Positions 8,478 through 16,982 are shown, counted from the stretch's first letter. The stretch is DNA of 64,000 nt from Streptomyces piniterrae (GCF_005048155.1 NZ_SUMB01000012.1:62001-126000), one strand, 5' to 3'. Program-made: numbers and translations. The notes: generated by a model not told the origin, from the sequence alone.

Positions 8478-9299
8478 TCAGCCGACGCAGTGCGGCTGGA
8501 AGGCTGGATCGGCCGGGCCCTGGCGCTCGAGGGCACGCTGCACCCACTGGGCGACGACCGGGTCCTTCGTGGCCTGGTCGTGCTCGGTCAGGTCGAGCGG
8601 GCACTTGTCCTGGAGGCGGACGTTGGTGACGTGGTCGGCCGGGCCGCTCAGGAAGGAGCTGGTGTAGGGCACCACGACCTCGTCGTATTTGGTGGCGAGC
8701 TGTGTGTAGTCAGGACCCGCGGGCGCCTCGGGGTCGGCGTTGAGCTTCTGGAGCAGCTCGGAGCCGGTGGTCTGGTCCACACAGGACGGACAGACCGTCG
8801 CTCCGGCCACGAGAGCCAGCGGGTTCGAGGTGCCGTGGTTGGAGGGCACGATCCCGACCAGGTCGTCCACCTTGGTCGCCCCGCCGAGGAACTTGATGTA
8901 GTAGCGCGGCATCATCCCGCCCTGACTGTGGCCGACCAGGTCCGCCTTGCGCGCTCCCGTCGAGCCGAGCACGGCGTTCACGAAGTCGCGCAGCTCGGCC
9001 GCCGAGTCCGGAATGGGGTCGGTGGCGGCGTGCCCGTAATTGAAGGCGAATACGCAATAGCCGGCGTCCGCGAGCTGCGGCGAGAGCGTGGCCCAATTCT
9101 CCGCCATGGTCTTGAACGTGCCATTGACCAGCACGACCGGTTCAGGATGCGCCGAGCTGGGCTTGCACGACCAGTTATTGGCGCCGGCCGGGGGGATATC
9201 GGTGACGTCGGCATGAGCGGTGGCGGCAGTGCCCAGAAAAGCGAGGGCGGCCGCGGCGGCGGCAGCGGTCAGAATCTGGAGACGGGAGCGCAGACGCAT
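8478..9299 (-). CDS. Secreted lipase/esterase (alpha/beta hydrolase)
   Basis: A 273-residue exported alpha/beta-hydrolase. The signal peptide runs MRLRSRLQILTAAAAAAALAFL to THA near residue 30. PVVLVNGTFKTMAENW is the oxyanion-hole region of secreted Streptomyces lipases, VGHSQGGMM near residue 121 is the nucleophile elbow (Ser), an Asp lies in the GPDYTQ/VVVPYTS region, and the His is probably in LTEHDQATKDPVV near the C-terminus. Four Cys (in WSCKPS, GYCVFAF, CPSC) suggest disulfides; the CPSC pair is unusual. It should hydrolyse acylglycerols or short esters outside the cell. GAAAGG stands before the ATG. Confidence 0.88.
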   Translation of the reverse strand: MRLRSRLQILTAAAAAAALAFLGTAATAHADVTDIPPAGANNWSCKPSSAHPEPVVLVNGTFKTMAENWATLSPQLADAGYCVFAFNYGHAATDPIPDSAAELRDFVNAVLGSTGARKADLVGHSQGGMMPRYYIKFLGGATKVDDLVGIVPSNHGTSNPLALVAGATVCPSCVDQTTGSELLQKLNADPEAPAGPDYTQLATKYDEVVVPYTSSFLSGPADHVTNVRLQDKCPLDLTEHDQATKDPVVAQWVQRALERQGPADPAFQPHCVG

Positions 9300-9666
9300 G
9301 GGGTTGAACCTTTCTCACATCGGGTTGCAACCCGAACCGGGGTCGGCAATGTCGAACGCCGAGCCGTATGCGGAATGGTTACCTCCGGGTTAACAAGGGT
9401 CAAGACTTCTGACGTCGGCGCATGTCACATCGGCAAACCCTTGCGGTATGGCGACGTGCTGTGTTTTCGCGCGTGCGCCCGCGGGAATGGATCGGGAATG
9501 GATTGGGCGATCAGTGATCAAGGCGCCTTCATTGGATATTTCCGGGCGCTGCTCGGAATTGCTTGATCGGGAATTTTTCGGACACTGGTCGCGAATTCCG
9601 GGCGCATGTGTCGGCAAGTGCAGGGGTGATGTGTGGTGCGAGAGTCCTGACCCCTTGCCCTCACCC
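9300..9666. other. Intergenic region upstream of the lipase
   Basis: About 370 bp of unusually AT-rich DNA for this window (for example around 9530-9580). No ORF with an RBS is convincing. It must contain the lipase promoter on the minus strand; I cannot pick one. Confidence 0.45.
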
Positions 9667-10234
9667 TCACGCGCGCCCGCCTCGCAGGTCGGCGAGCCCG
9701 GCCTTGTAGATCTCCTTGACCCGCTTCGCGTGGGCCTGGCGTTCGTTGGAACGCTCCTGCCCATCAGATCGCCCAGCACCTGCACGTTAAAGCGATGCAG
9801 AGCGAGCCGGCCCTCGACCTCGCCGTGATCAGAATATCGGCGTCGCCTTCGGCGATGACCCGGGCGGTGTTCTGCACGGCATTCCAGTTGAGGTCGTCAC
9901 GTACGAGTTCGGCCCAACCGGCCCAGTTGCGCCGCCCCTTGGCGACGACTCGATGGCACCACCCTGCCTGACTTTGCAGAGCATGGCGCCTCCGTGGGTC
10001 TCGTTCACCAGGATCGGCCGCATCTTTGACTGGGAGTCAGGTGCATCGCACTTCTCGATCGAGCATTTCGACGATGTTCTCTATTCCTCCGTCATACGCG
10101 TCTCGTGGTCGAGTGTGGCGACCAGAGACACGAAGTCCTCAGCGTCTTTCGGCGCTCCTCGGAATCCTCGACTGCGAAAACCCGGGCCTGCGGAAGAGAT
10201 TCTCGGTGTTGAAGGCTGTGATACGGACAGTCAT
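9667..10234 (-). pseudogene. Decayed EEP-family nuclease gene
   Basis: Read from an ATG at 10234 behind GAGGAGGCGCC, the minus strand gives MTVRITAFNTENLFRRPGF, the classic N-terminus of EEP nucleases, then stops after 31 codons. Further family-like pieces appear in other frames: a RPILVNE segment, NWAGWAELVRDDLNWNAVQ, then VIAEGDADILI, LALHRFNVQVLGDL, and finally ERQAHAKRVKEIYKAGLADL before a stop at 9667. The order is that of the intact family, but frameshifts and at least one internal deletion break it, and the catalytic C-terminal half is missing. The promoter and RBS region appear intact, so a useless short peptide may still be made. It is distinct from the intact EEP gene at 539. Confidence 0.75.
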
Positions 10235-10602
10235 GGCGCCTCCTCACGCGGCTGCGGGTCCGTGTGGCCGGCGGATCTCCGAAGGCGGGGGACGGGGGAG
10301 CCCTGTCCTACGGAGGGGAAAGGCGCGGGGCCGAGCGCTTGCAGGGCGGCGGCCGGCCATGGCGGATCCGGGGGTGCCGTGGCGGTTCCGAGGGTTCTGA
10401 TACAAGGCTTCCGAGCCCGAATCCGTTGCGGCAGTGAGGGTGGAACAAGGGCCATTGCGGCGTTGGCGCAAGTAGATCCACCCCAATTGCTGCTACACCT
10501 CGTATACATCCCTCCACTCCGCCCCACCCCTCCACCAGACCCCCTCCTCCACACCCATCCACGCATTCCGTGAAGTCGGTCCTGCCCCTGTGAGGTGGCG
10601 CC
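10235..10602. other. Intergenic region between the EEP remnant and the membrane protein
   Basis: About 370 bp with no supported gene. It contains a purine-rich stretch and a pyrimidine-rich stretch (10500-10565) but no clear hairpin or operator. Confidence 0.4.
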
Positions 10603-11121
10603 TTGTCGGGCAACGTCAGCGAATCCGTGCCTCCTGGCCGGCGGGAAACCCGCTTGCAGCGGCTGCTGTTCGGCGGGGTCTACGGATCGGTACTCGCCAG
10701 CACCCTGGTGGCCGCCTTGACGCACGACGGCGCGCCGCCCGATCCCGGATACGATGTGCTGTGGGTGCTGCTGGCGGCCGTGGCGTCCGCCGCCGCGCAC
10801 GGCTACGCGCACGCGATCGCCCACCGTACGGCCGACGAGCCGGCGGTCACCATGAACGCTGTACGGTCGATGCTGACCGAATGGCCGCTGGTGGCAGCGG
10901 CGCTGCCGACGACCGCCGTGCTGCTCGGCGCGTACGCCAAATGGTGGTCGGAAGATACGGCGGAGGCAGTCGCCCTGACCATCAACACGGTGGCGCTGTT
11001 CGGCTGGGGAGTGTGGGCGGCTCGGGCCGCCGGACGGGGCTGGTGGGCGGCGTGCCGGGTCGGCGGCGTGGACATGCTGCTCGGACTGTTCATCGTCGCC
11101 GCGAATGTACTGAGCAAGTAG
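10603..11121 (+). CDS. Integral membrane protein of unknown function
   Basis: A 172-residue protein with about four transmembrane helices: LLFGGVYGSVLASTLVAAL, VLWVLLAAVASAAAHGYAHAI, LVAAALPTTAVLLGAYA, and VALTINTVALFGWGVWAARA, with a final hydrophobic segment VDMLLGLFIVAANVL. The short charged N-terminus is cytosolic. HGYAHAIAHR places three His at a membrane boundary, which could bind metal or haem, but nothing proves this. The only start in reach of an RBS (AGGTGG, 10593-10598) is the TTG at 10603. I do not recognise a named family. The following 250 bp contain only GC-rich repeats of the type GGCACAGGCCCACG. Confidence 0.7.
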   Translation: MSGNVSESVPPGRRETRLQRLLFGGVYGSVLASTLVAALTHDGAPPDPGYDVLWVLLAAVASAAAHGYAHAIAHRTADEPAVTMNAVRSMLTEWPLVAAALPTTAVLLGAYAKWWSEDTAEAVALTINTVALFGWGVWAARAAGRGWWAACRVGGVDMLLGLFIVAANVLSK

Positions 11122-11159
11122 GCGCTATACGGCCGACAGGTCTTCGGCCCACCGGGCTA

Positions 11160-11235
11160 TGGGCCTTGGGGGCACAGGCCCACGCCCCTCGGGGCACAGG
11201 CCCACGGCCCACCGGGCCTGCGGCCCACCGAGCTG
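11160..11235. repeat. GC-rich degenerate direct repeats
   Basis: GGGGCACAGGCCCACG occurs twice (about 11169-11207), followed by shorter copies of GGCCCACCG. Non-coding, between the membrane protein and the SRPBCC gene that converges on it. Confidence 0.5.
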
Positions 11236-11376
11236 CCGCCTGCATGAATGTCCGTCCGCGGGAATACCGCCCCCCGCCCCCGCGTTGTGGACCCGCAGGG
11301 GGCCTTCGCATCCCCTAGGGGATCTGTTCGAACAACCCCTAAGGGTCGTCGCGCCCAGCCCCCCTCTAAGCCGCCA

Positions 11377-11877
11377 TCACGCGACGCTCGGCGCCGCCGC
11401 CGCCTCCAGATGGGCCTTCAGGCGCTGAAGCGTGGTGTCGATATTGGTGTCGTTGGTGCCCATGCGGTCGAAGACACCGGTGATCAGGATGGCGAACGGG
11501 ATGAACCACGCCGGGACCCGCAGCCAGTTCGTCTCGGTGACGGTGCAGCCCTCGCCGCTGGGCTCGATGTCGTACTGCCAGCGGGAGATGGGAATCCCGA
11601 GCGGCGCCGTCACCTCGTAGGCGAAGCGCCGGCCCGGCGTGGCGTCCGTGACACGGCAGGTGGTGGTCCAGCGACGGAGGCCATTGCGGTTGTAGCCGCG
11701 GAAGCGGGCGCCTACGGCCGGGGCCGTGGCGTCGCGCAGCCAGCGGGCGCGGTGGGCCTCCTCGGCGAAGCGGATCATGACGGGAGGATCGCTGATGATG
11801 CGGTACGCCTCGGCCGGTGTCGCCCGGATGGTCACCGTGCCGGTGGCGGCGGGTTCCGGGAATCGCGGTATGCGCAT
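11377..11877 (-). CDS. SRPBCC (polyketide cyclase/dehydrase-like) protein
   Basis: A 166-residue protein of the SRPBCC superfamily: GTVTIRATPAEAYRIISDP at the start, a run of strands (ARFRGYNRNGLRRWTTTCRVTDATPGRRFAYEVT), CTVTETNWLRVP, and a C-terminal helix that ends LQRLKAHLEAAAAP. The strand set W..RDATAPAVGARF is typical of actinobacterial members proposed to bind lipids or aromatic compounds. RBS GAGGAGAC precedes the ATG closely. A perfect palindrome sits 16-40 bp upstream of the start codon, so transcription is probably repressed by a TetR- or MarR-like protein encoded elsewhere. Confidence 0.82.
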   Translation of the reverse strand: MRIPRFPEPAATGTVTIRATPAEAYRIISDPPVMIRFAEEAHRARWLRDATAPAVGARFRGYNRNGLRRWTTTCRVTDATPGRRFAYEVTAPLGIPISRWQYDIEPSGEGCTVTETNWLRVPAWFIPFAILITGVFDRMGTNDTNIDTTLQRLKAHLEAAAAPSVA

Positions 11878-11892
11878 CGAATGTCTCCTCGG

Positions 11893-11917
11893 CTGATGTA
11901 ATCGCCGATTACATCAG
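11893..11917. promoter_or_regulatory. Perfect 25-bp palindromic operator
   Basis: CTGATGTAATCG (11893-11904), one central base, then its exact reverse complement CGATTACATCAG (11906-11917). It lies directly upstream of the SRPBCC gene start (11877). The TGTAATCG-N-CGATTACA core looks like a TetR-family operator. No regulator gene is adjacent. Confidence 0.7.
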
Positions 11918-12179
11918 CGGCGCGGGTAGGGGTCAAGGCCCTTGGGGGTACGTGTGGTTGATGACTCCCCGGCCGATGGAAGGACCCGGGGCATGCCCAA
12001 TCACGGCGGGTGGTAGCGGCGCGCATGACGCCCTTGCGGGGCGGTGGCGTTACGGCCAATGTGGTCGGACGTGACTGCAGGCTGCGCTTCCGATGGCGGT
12101 CAACGAGTTCGTATGTCCCAACCCATGGCTTCGTAAGTCCTGACCCGTACCACTGACACCTCATACGTTTGGAGTGGGT
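11918..12179. promoter_or_regulatory. Upstream region of the hydrolase-P450 pair, with a 22-bp-spaced direct repeat
   Basis: TTCGTATGTCCCAACCC (12108-12124) recurs as TTCGTAAGTCCTGACCC (12130-12146), 14 of 17 bases identical and exactly 22 bp apart, about two helical turns. It lies 34-72 bp before the GTG at 12180 and could be an activator site. The rest shows no gene. Confidence 0.45.
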
Positions 12180-13004
12180 GTGGCTTCCTTCGTACTGCCT
12201 CATGCCTTACGCGGCGGGGGATCGCACAAGGTCATCGCCGTCCACGGATGGTTCGCCGACAGGTCCGCCTTCGACGCGGTCCTGCCGGATCTCGACCAGG
12301 ACGCGTTCCAATACGCGCTGGTCGACCTCCGTGGCTACGGCGACGCGAAGGGTGCGCTCGGCGCGTACACCACAGGCGAGGGGGCGGACGACGTGCTGGC
12401 GCTCGCCGACCGGCTGGGCTGGGAGCGGTTCTCGGTGATCGGCCATTCGATGGGCGGCAGCGTCGCCCAACGGGTGCTGGCCGCGGCGCCGCACCGCGTA
12501 CGCAGGATCGTCGGAATCTCCCCTGTTCCCGCGTCCGGGCTGCCACTGCCGCCACAACAGTGGGAGCTGTTCTCCTCCGCCGCGCACGCCCCGGAGAACC
12601 GGAGGGCAATCATCGACTTCACCACCGGAGGGCGACGCCCTGCCGCGTGGCTGGAACGGATGGTGCGGCGATCGCTGGAGTGCAGCGACCCGAAGGCCTT
12701 CCGGGCCTGGCTGGACTCCTGGGCCGGGGAGGATTTCCATACGGAGGCCGAGGGCGCGCAGGCACCGGCTCTGGCGGTGGTCGGGGCGCTGGATCCCGCT
12801 CTGACCACCGAGTTGATGCGTCAGACGTGGATGCGGTGGTACCGCAGTGGTGAGTTGGCCGAGTTGCGTTCGGCGGGGCACTACGCCATGGACGAGACGC
12901 CTCTGGAGCTGATCCGGACCGTGGAGGATTTCCTGCGCGCGGACGGCGAGGGGGGCGAGGCCGACGGCGACGGCAGGGGCAGCGACAGGCCGGCAGCCGG
13001 ATGA
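12180..13004 (+). CDS. Alpha/beta-hydrolase fold protein
   Basis: A 274-residue hydrolase of the alpha/beta fold. KVIAVHGWFAD is the oxyanion-hole strand, FSVIGHSMGGSVAQ near residue 90 carries the nucleophile Ser, ALAVVGALDPALT the acid region, and LRSAGHYAMDE the catalytic His. No signal peptide, so cytosolic. The GTG at 12180 fits the GGAG at 12171-12174; an in-frame GTG at 12174 would overlap that site. The stop overlaps the start of the P450 gene (ATGA, 13001-13004), so the two are translationally coupled and probably act on the same substrate, for example an ester hydrolysed before or after hydroxylation. The tail is Gly/Asp-rich and likely disordered. Confidence 0.85.
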   Translation: MASFVLPHALRGGGSHKVIAVHGWFADRSAFDAVLPDLDQDAFQYALVDLRGYGDAKGALGAYTTGEGADDVLALADRLGWERFSVIGHSMGGSVAQRVLAAAPHRVRRIVGISPVPASGLPLPPQQWELFSSAAHAPENRRAIIDFTTGGRRPAAWLERMVRRSLECSDPKAFRAWLDSWAGEDFHTEAEGAQAPALAVVGALDPALTTELMRQTWMRWYRSGELAELRSAGHYAMDETPLELIRTVEDFLRADGEGGEADGDGRGSDRPAAG

Positions 13005-14359
13005 CTGTTCCATCGGCCGCCGGAGCCGGAGCCGATCCCGGTGCTGATGCCGGAGCCGGATCCGGTCCCGGTGCCGGTGGAGGCGCCACGGAGCACGACA
13101 CGCCGCACGCCCCAGATCTGCCGGACATCTTCGACCCGCGCGGCTACGCCAACGGGCTGCCGCACGCGGCGTATCGCCTGTTGCGCGATCGGCATCCCGT
13201 GGCCTGGCAGGAGGAGCACGAGGTACTCGGCTGGCCCGCCGGTCCCGGTTTCTGGGCCGTCACGCGACACGCCGATGTCGTACGCGTACTGAAGGACGCG
13301 CGCACCTTCTCCTCGCACCTCGGCGCCACCCAGATCCGCGATCCTGATCCCGCCGACCTGCCGTTCATCCGCCGGATGATGCTCAATCAGGACCCCCCGG
13401 ACCACGGGCGGCTACGACGTTTGGTCAGCCGCGCCTTCACCCGTCACCGGGTCGACCGCTTCGAGGCCGTCGTACGCGATCGGGCCCGTGACCTGCTGGC
13501 GGCGGCGGTCGACACGGCACGCACCGGGAACGGGGTGTGCGACATCGTCACCGAGGTCACGGACGATTTCGCACTGCTCAACCTCGCCGACCTGCTGGGC
13601 GTACCGGCCACGGAGCGCGGCCTGCTCCTCGACTGGACCCGGCGCGTCATCGGCTACCAGGACGCGGACGAAGCCGGCCCGTCCGAAGCCGGCCCGGACG
13701 GTCGGCCCGCCAACCCGCGCTCGCCGTCGATGCTGCAGGACATGTTCGCCTTCGCCCGTGAACTGGCCGCCCACAAGCGGAAACACCCCGGCGACGACAT
13801 CATGACCGTACTCGCGTCGGACAGCGAACTGGCCACGCCCGAGCTGGAGATGTTCTTCTTCCTGCTGACCATCGCGGGCAACGACACCGTACGCAGCGCG
13901 GCCCCCGGCGGCCTGCTGGCACTGGCCGAGCACCCGGACGCGTACCGCCGGCTGCGCGCAGGGGCGGTGGGGAAGGGGACAGGTGTGGAGGAGCTGCTGC
14001 GCTGGCACCCGCCGGTGCTCAGTTTCCGCCGGACCGCGACATGCGACACCGAAGTGGCCGGCCGCCCGATACGCGCCGGCGACAAAGTGGTCGTCTTTCA
14101 CGGCTCGGCGAACTACGACGAGCGGGCCTTCGCCAACCCGCACCGACTGGACCTGGCCCGCACCCCGAATTCCCATGTCGCGTTCGGCGACGGCCCGCAT
14201 GTCTGCCTGGGCGCGCATTTCGCGCGACTGCAGTTGCGGGTGCTCTACGAGGAGACGTGCGACCTGCTGCCCGGCCTGGCGGTCGCAGGTCCGCCGAAGC
14301 GGCTCGTGTCGAACTTCATCCATGGGCTGAAGTCGGTGCCTCTGCGGGTGGTCACGTAG
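13001..14359 (+). CDS. Cytochrome P450 monooxygenase
   Basis: A 452-residue soluble bacterial P450. The I-helix LLTIAGNDTVRSA has the AGxDT acid-alcohol pair, EELLR holds the ExxR motif, and FGDGPHVCLGAHFARLQL carries the haem-ligating Cys at about residue 402. The segment MLNQDPPDHGRLRRLVSRAF is the helix C region of the CYP124/125/142-like group that acts on methyl-branched lipids or steroids, which is only a hint to substrate. The first 30 residues are a low-complexity Gly/Ala/Pro/Asp stretch from tandem GCCGGAGCC-type repeats and are probably not structured. Electrons must come from a ferredoxin encoded elsewhere. It overlaps the hydrolase gene by 4 bp. Confidence 0.92.
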   Translation: MTVPSAAGAGADPGADAGAGSGPGAGGGATEHDTPHAPDLPDIFDPRGYANGLPHAAYRLLRDRHPVAWQEEHEVLGWPAGPGFWAVTRHADVVRVLKDARTFSSHLGATQIRDPDPADLPFIRRMMLNQDPPDHGRLRRLVSRAFTRHRVDRFEAVVRDRARDLLAAAVDTARTGNGVCDIVTEVTDDFALLNLADLLGVPATERGLLLDWTRRVIGYQDADEAGPSEAGPDGRPANPRSPSMLQDMFAFARELAAHKRKHPGDDIMTVLASDSELATPELEMFFFLLTIAGNDTVRSAAPGGLLALAEHPDAYRRLRAGAVGKGTGVEELLRWHPPVLSFRRTATCDTEVAGRPIRAGDKVVVFHGSANYDERAFANPHRLDLARTPNSHVAFGDGPHVCLGAHFARLQLRVLYEETCDLLPGLAVAGPPKRLVSNFIHGLKSVPLRVVT

Positions 14360-14494
14360 CGAGTTGTGCGTGCCGGGCGGTTGCGGGATGTTCCGGCAAC
14401 CGCGCGGCATGGCAGGACTACGACGGGCTACGGCCCGGCATGGATCGGCTACGCGGATCGTCAACGCGATCCGAGCTGCGTGAAGTTGCCCAGG

Positions 14495-14998
14495 TCAGTG
14501 GGCCAGCAGCTTGTACAGCGCCATCGGTGTCACATAGCCGGGCCAGCGGCCGTCGGCGAAGAGATGGACACCGGCATCCAGGTAGCACTGGTCGACGAGT
14601 TGGGAACAGATCATGTGCCGGGTGCTGGCGATGTAGCGGCGCAGTCCCGGTACGGGGAGGTGGAAGCGGTGGGTCGCGATGGCGAGATAGTCGAGGAAGC
14701 TGTACGGCACTCCGATGTATCGGGTGGCCGCGTCGCAGATGGCGCTGCGCTGCTGCTCGGTGAGTCCTTCCGGACAGACGTAGAGCGCATTGGCGCCGGT
14801 GTATTCGGAGAGCGATCTGATGCGGGCCCCGCCGGGCACGGCTTCCAGCAGGCGGTTGTCGGGCAGGACCAGAAAGGCGTGTTGGTAGTCGGCGAAACCG
14901 TCTCCGTTGAGCCACTGGCCGAGGCGGATCAACCGGCCGGTGACGCCGGATATTTGGGTGAGTCCGATGTCGCCGGGCATGGGATTGGTGTGCTTCAT
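14495..14998 (-). CDS. Permuted papain-like (YiiX/NlpC-P60-related) protein
   Basis: A 167-residue protein of the circularly permuted NlpC/P60 papain-like group. PGDIGLTQ starts the barrel, DYQHAFLVLPD carries the catalytic His, and ICSQLVDQCYLDAG carries the candidate nucleophile Cys in the permuted order, with YIGVPYSFLDYLAIA between. Members act as amidases or thioesterases on peptidoglycan, lipids or proteins; the target here is unknown. GGGAG lies before the ATG at 14998; a longer in-frame version starting at 15058 lacks a good RBS. No signal peptide is seen. It converges on the P450 gene. Confidence 0.8.
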   Translation of the reverse strand: MKHTNPMPGDIGLTQISGVTGRLIRLGQWLNGDGFADYQHAFLVLPDNRLLEAVPGGARIRSLSEYTGANALYVCPEGLTEQQRSAICDAATRYIGVPYSFLDYLAIATHRFHLPVPGLRRYIASTRHMICSQLVDQCYLDAGVHLFADGRWPGYVTPMALYKLLAH

Positions 14999-15682
14999 GA
15001 GCGGCTCCCGGGAGCGCAAGGCGGATGACCATGGCGGATCGGCGAGGCACCCGGCCAAGGCGGAATTGCTGCGGTGATTTCCTGAGGGGATCTCTGAGAG
15101 GAACTCTGCGAGGGATCTGTGGCGGACCTCTGTGGCGGACCTGTGACGGATCTCTGTGGCGGATCTCGTGACGATCTCTGTAATGGCTCTCTGCGGTGGA
15201 TCGTTACGGCTGATTTCTACGGCGACTTTCCACGTTTCTGCGGTTTCCGCGCCGCCGAACCGAATTACTAGATGTCATACCCACTGTCCGGCCGGATGCA
15301 CCGCGTCCGTTCATGAGTGGGGGAGTTGAGGGGCCGGGCTGCGATCGAGAGGCAGGAAAACCTGCGGCGGCGGGCTACTCGTCCAGGAGCGTCGCCCGGC
15401 GTGACGGCCGGCGTGATGGCCGGGGTGCCGGCTCGGCTACGGCAGTCGGATGAATCACGCGGATGAATCACGGTCCCTACGGAACGCCGCCAGAGGCAGC
15501 GGTTTCCCGGTGCGCTTCGCCGCGCACCGCCTCGAACGGATCGGGCGCGACGAGAGCTTGCGTATCGCATGGCGTCGAGCGTCGTTGATGCCAGTGGTGC
15601 TGTTTGGCATCGTTGATGCCGATTTGCTCCATCTGCTTCCTGGCGTCCTATCGCCCTATCGTCGAGACCCCTTGGATCTGTG
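14999..15682. other. Long non-coding stretch with degenerate repeats
   Basis: About 680 bp without a supported gene. From about 15085 to 15215 there is a degenerate tandem series of units such as GATCTCTGTGGCG and GACCTGTGACG (period about 18-20 bp). The remainder (15220-15680) shows no clean ORF, hairpin or operator; reading frames on either strand lack an RBS and family-like content. Confidence 0.5.
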
Positions 15683-16000
15683 ATGCGCCTCTTCCGCCCC
15701 GTGGCTGTTGCCCTCGGAGGGCTCCTCTTCGCCGTAACCCTGCCCACCGTCGCCGCATCCGCCGAAAGCGCTCCTTTCATTTGGGAGGGGCCCAACGGAA
15801 AGCTCTATTCGGTGACGAATCCCCCCGGAGGCAAGTGCCTCTCCATGGCCCAACAGGCGCGGGCACCACGCAACAACACGAAGATGCCGGCCATCGTCTA
15901 CTCGAAGAGGCAGTGCGCAGGAACGAAGTACCGCCTCGCGCCCGGGCAGCAGGCACCCCGCAACGTTGTCTTCGCGAGTATGGTCTTCAACCCGCGCTGA
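15683..16000 (+). CDS. Small secreted protein
   Basis: A 105-residue protein with a signal peptide (MRLFRPVAVALGGLLFAVTLPTVA, ASA-E cleavage near residue 26). The mature 80 residues include GKLYSVTNPPGGKCLSM and SKRQCAGTKYRLAPG, with two Cys likely disulfide-linked. The spacing resembles small exported proteins of Streptomyces of unknown role. The start has a GTG immediately before the ATG and no strong RBS. No partner gene is evident. Confidence 0.65.
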   Translation: MRLFRPVAVALGGLLFAVTLPTVAASAESAPFIWEGPNGKLYSVTNPPGGKCLSMAQQARAPRNNTKMPAIVYSKRQCAGTKYRLAPGQQAPRNVVFASMVFNPR

Positions 16001-16609
16001 GAATCGGGCAGCGGGAGTGCGTCGCCTCCGCGAGCGGGCCCGCCCGTGCCACTGCCGGTCGACAGTCGGCTGGGTCGACGGTCGGCTGGCAAGGGGTGCG
16101 GCCGCCCCTCAGGGCATGGGCCCGTGCCCTGGCTTCGGCGGGCTCGGGGCCGGCCCCGGAGGGTGGGCCCCGCTGGGCGCAGCCTGGACCTTCGCCAGGC
16201 AAAGCTCATGATCGGGCGTACCCGAACTGGGGGCATTTCCGCGGCTCCGAACGAATGACGGTTACTGGGTAATGCTGCTGCCGGCGACGGGGACATGTCC
16301 GCCGTTCTCCCGGACTTCCTCGGCGCTTTGGGGGTACGCGGGATCGATCCGGCTGAGGTGAATTCCGCCAGCCGCGGGATGTTCGATCGATAGGCAGGCC
16401 TTTGCCCCTGCCGGGTATGCCGTAGCCGTCTCCGATGGGCGCTGCCACACCGCGTCACCGGATCACGTCTTGAATGTCGCGGCAGGGCGACACGCGTTCC
16501 GACGGCCACGAGCCAGCCAGGCGACAAGGTCCCGGCGGAGAGGGTGGGGACGTGTCCGCGCGCGGCGTGGCGCTGTTCCGCCCGCGGGATCATCGAGTAT
16601 CCAGGTGAC
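16001..16609. other. Mostly non-coding stretch with a 16-bp tandem duplication
   Basis: About 600 bp. GTCGAC(A/G)GTCGGCTGG is present twice in tandem (16058-16073 and 16074-16089), followed by a very GC-rich part. A possible short coding sequence on the minus strand (16262-16450) is listed separately. No other gene is supported. Confidence 0.5.
16262..16450 (-). CDS. Possible small protein or gene remnant
   Basis: A 62-codon frame from GTG. Its second half (LSRIDPAYPQSAEEVRENGG) has protein-like composition and high GC at third codon positions. There is no good RBS and I do not recognise a family, so it may be the end of a decayed gene rather than an active one. Confidence 0.25.
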   Translation of the reverse strand: MWQRPSETATAYPAGAKACLSIEHPAAGGIHLSRIDPAYPQSAEEVRENGGHVPVAGSSITQ

Positions 16610-16978
16610 ATGATCCTTCGTCACCCTGCCAGCAGAGGAGGCAACCGACGGGGCCGATTCGCCGAACTGGCCCAGAAGTCGTCGCTTCTCACCAGTTCGC
16701 CAGCCTTCTTTGTCTTCTGCCTCGCTCTCATCGGCCTGTTCATCGCCTTTCATCTGGCGCATTTTCCGGTCGATTTGCAGCTGTTCGTAGGGGATGCGAT
16801 GACGGCGGTGACGCTCCTTCTTCTGGCGTTGCTCAAGAATTCCGAGCTCCGTGCCGAGCATGCGATTCAGCGGAAGCTCGACGCAGTGGCTGCCGCGCTA
16901 CTGGAAGGTTACGAAGGAAAGGGCGGGAAAGCCGCCGAGGATCTCCGGAAATCCATCCGGCTGGAGGAGGAGACATAG
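16610..16978 (+). CDS. Low-affinity iron permease family protein
   Basis: A 122-residue membrane protein with two transmembrane helices (PAFFVFCLALIGLFIAFHLA and VGDAMTAVTLLLLALL) preceded by SLLTSSP, and followed by KNSELRAEHAIQRKLDAVAAALL. That pattern, including the xxA.Q.KLD helix, is the PF04120-type low-affinity iron permease family. Bacterial members are short compared with yeast Fet4 and their transport activity is not proven. The ATG at 16610 stands right after AGGTG. A haem-rich oxidase cluster follows, which is at least consistent with iron demand. Confidence 0.75.
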   Translation: MILRHPASRGGNRRGRFAELAQKSSLLTSSPAFFVFCLALIGLFIAFHLAHFPVDLQLFVGDAMTAVTLLLLALLKNSELRAEHAIQRKLDAVAAALLEGYEGKGGKAAEDLRKSIRLEEET

Positions 16979-16982
16979 CGAA

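Noticed and set aside
4007..8536. A 1,509-codon minus-strand frame covering the HNH nuclease, DUF1918 and phosphatase genes
   Set aside because: It runs opposite real genes with clear domains and has low-complexity Arg/Gly/Ala content, so it is an artefact of high GC.
13021..13090. Tandem GCCGGAGCC-type repeats as a separate element
   Set aside because: They are in frame in the P450 gene and encode its low-complexity N-terminus, so they are not an independent feature.
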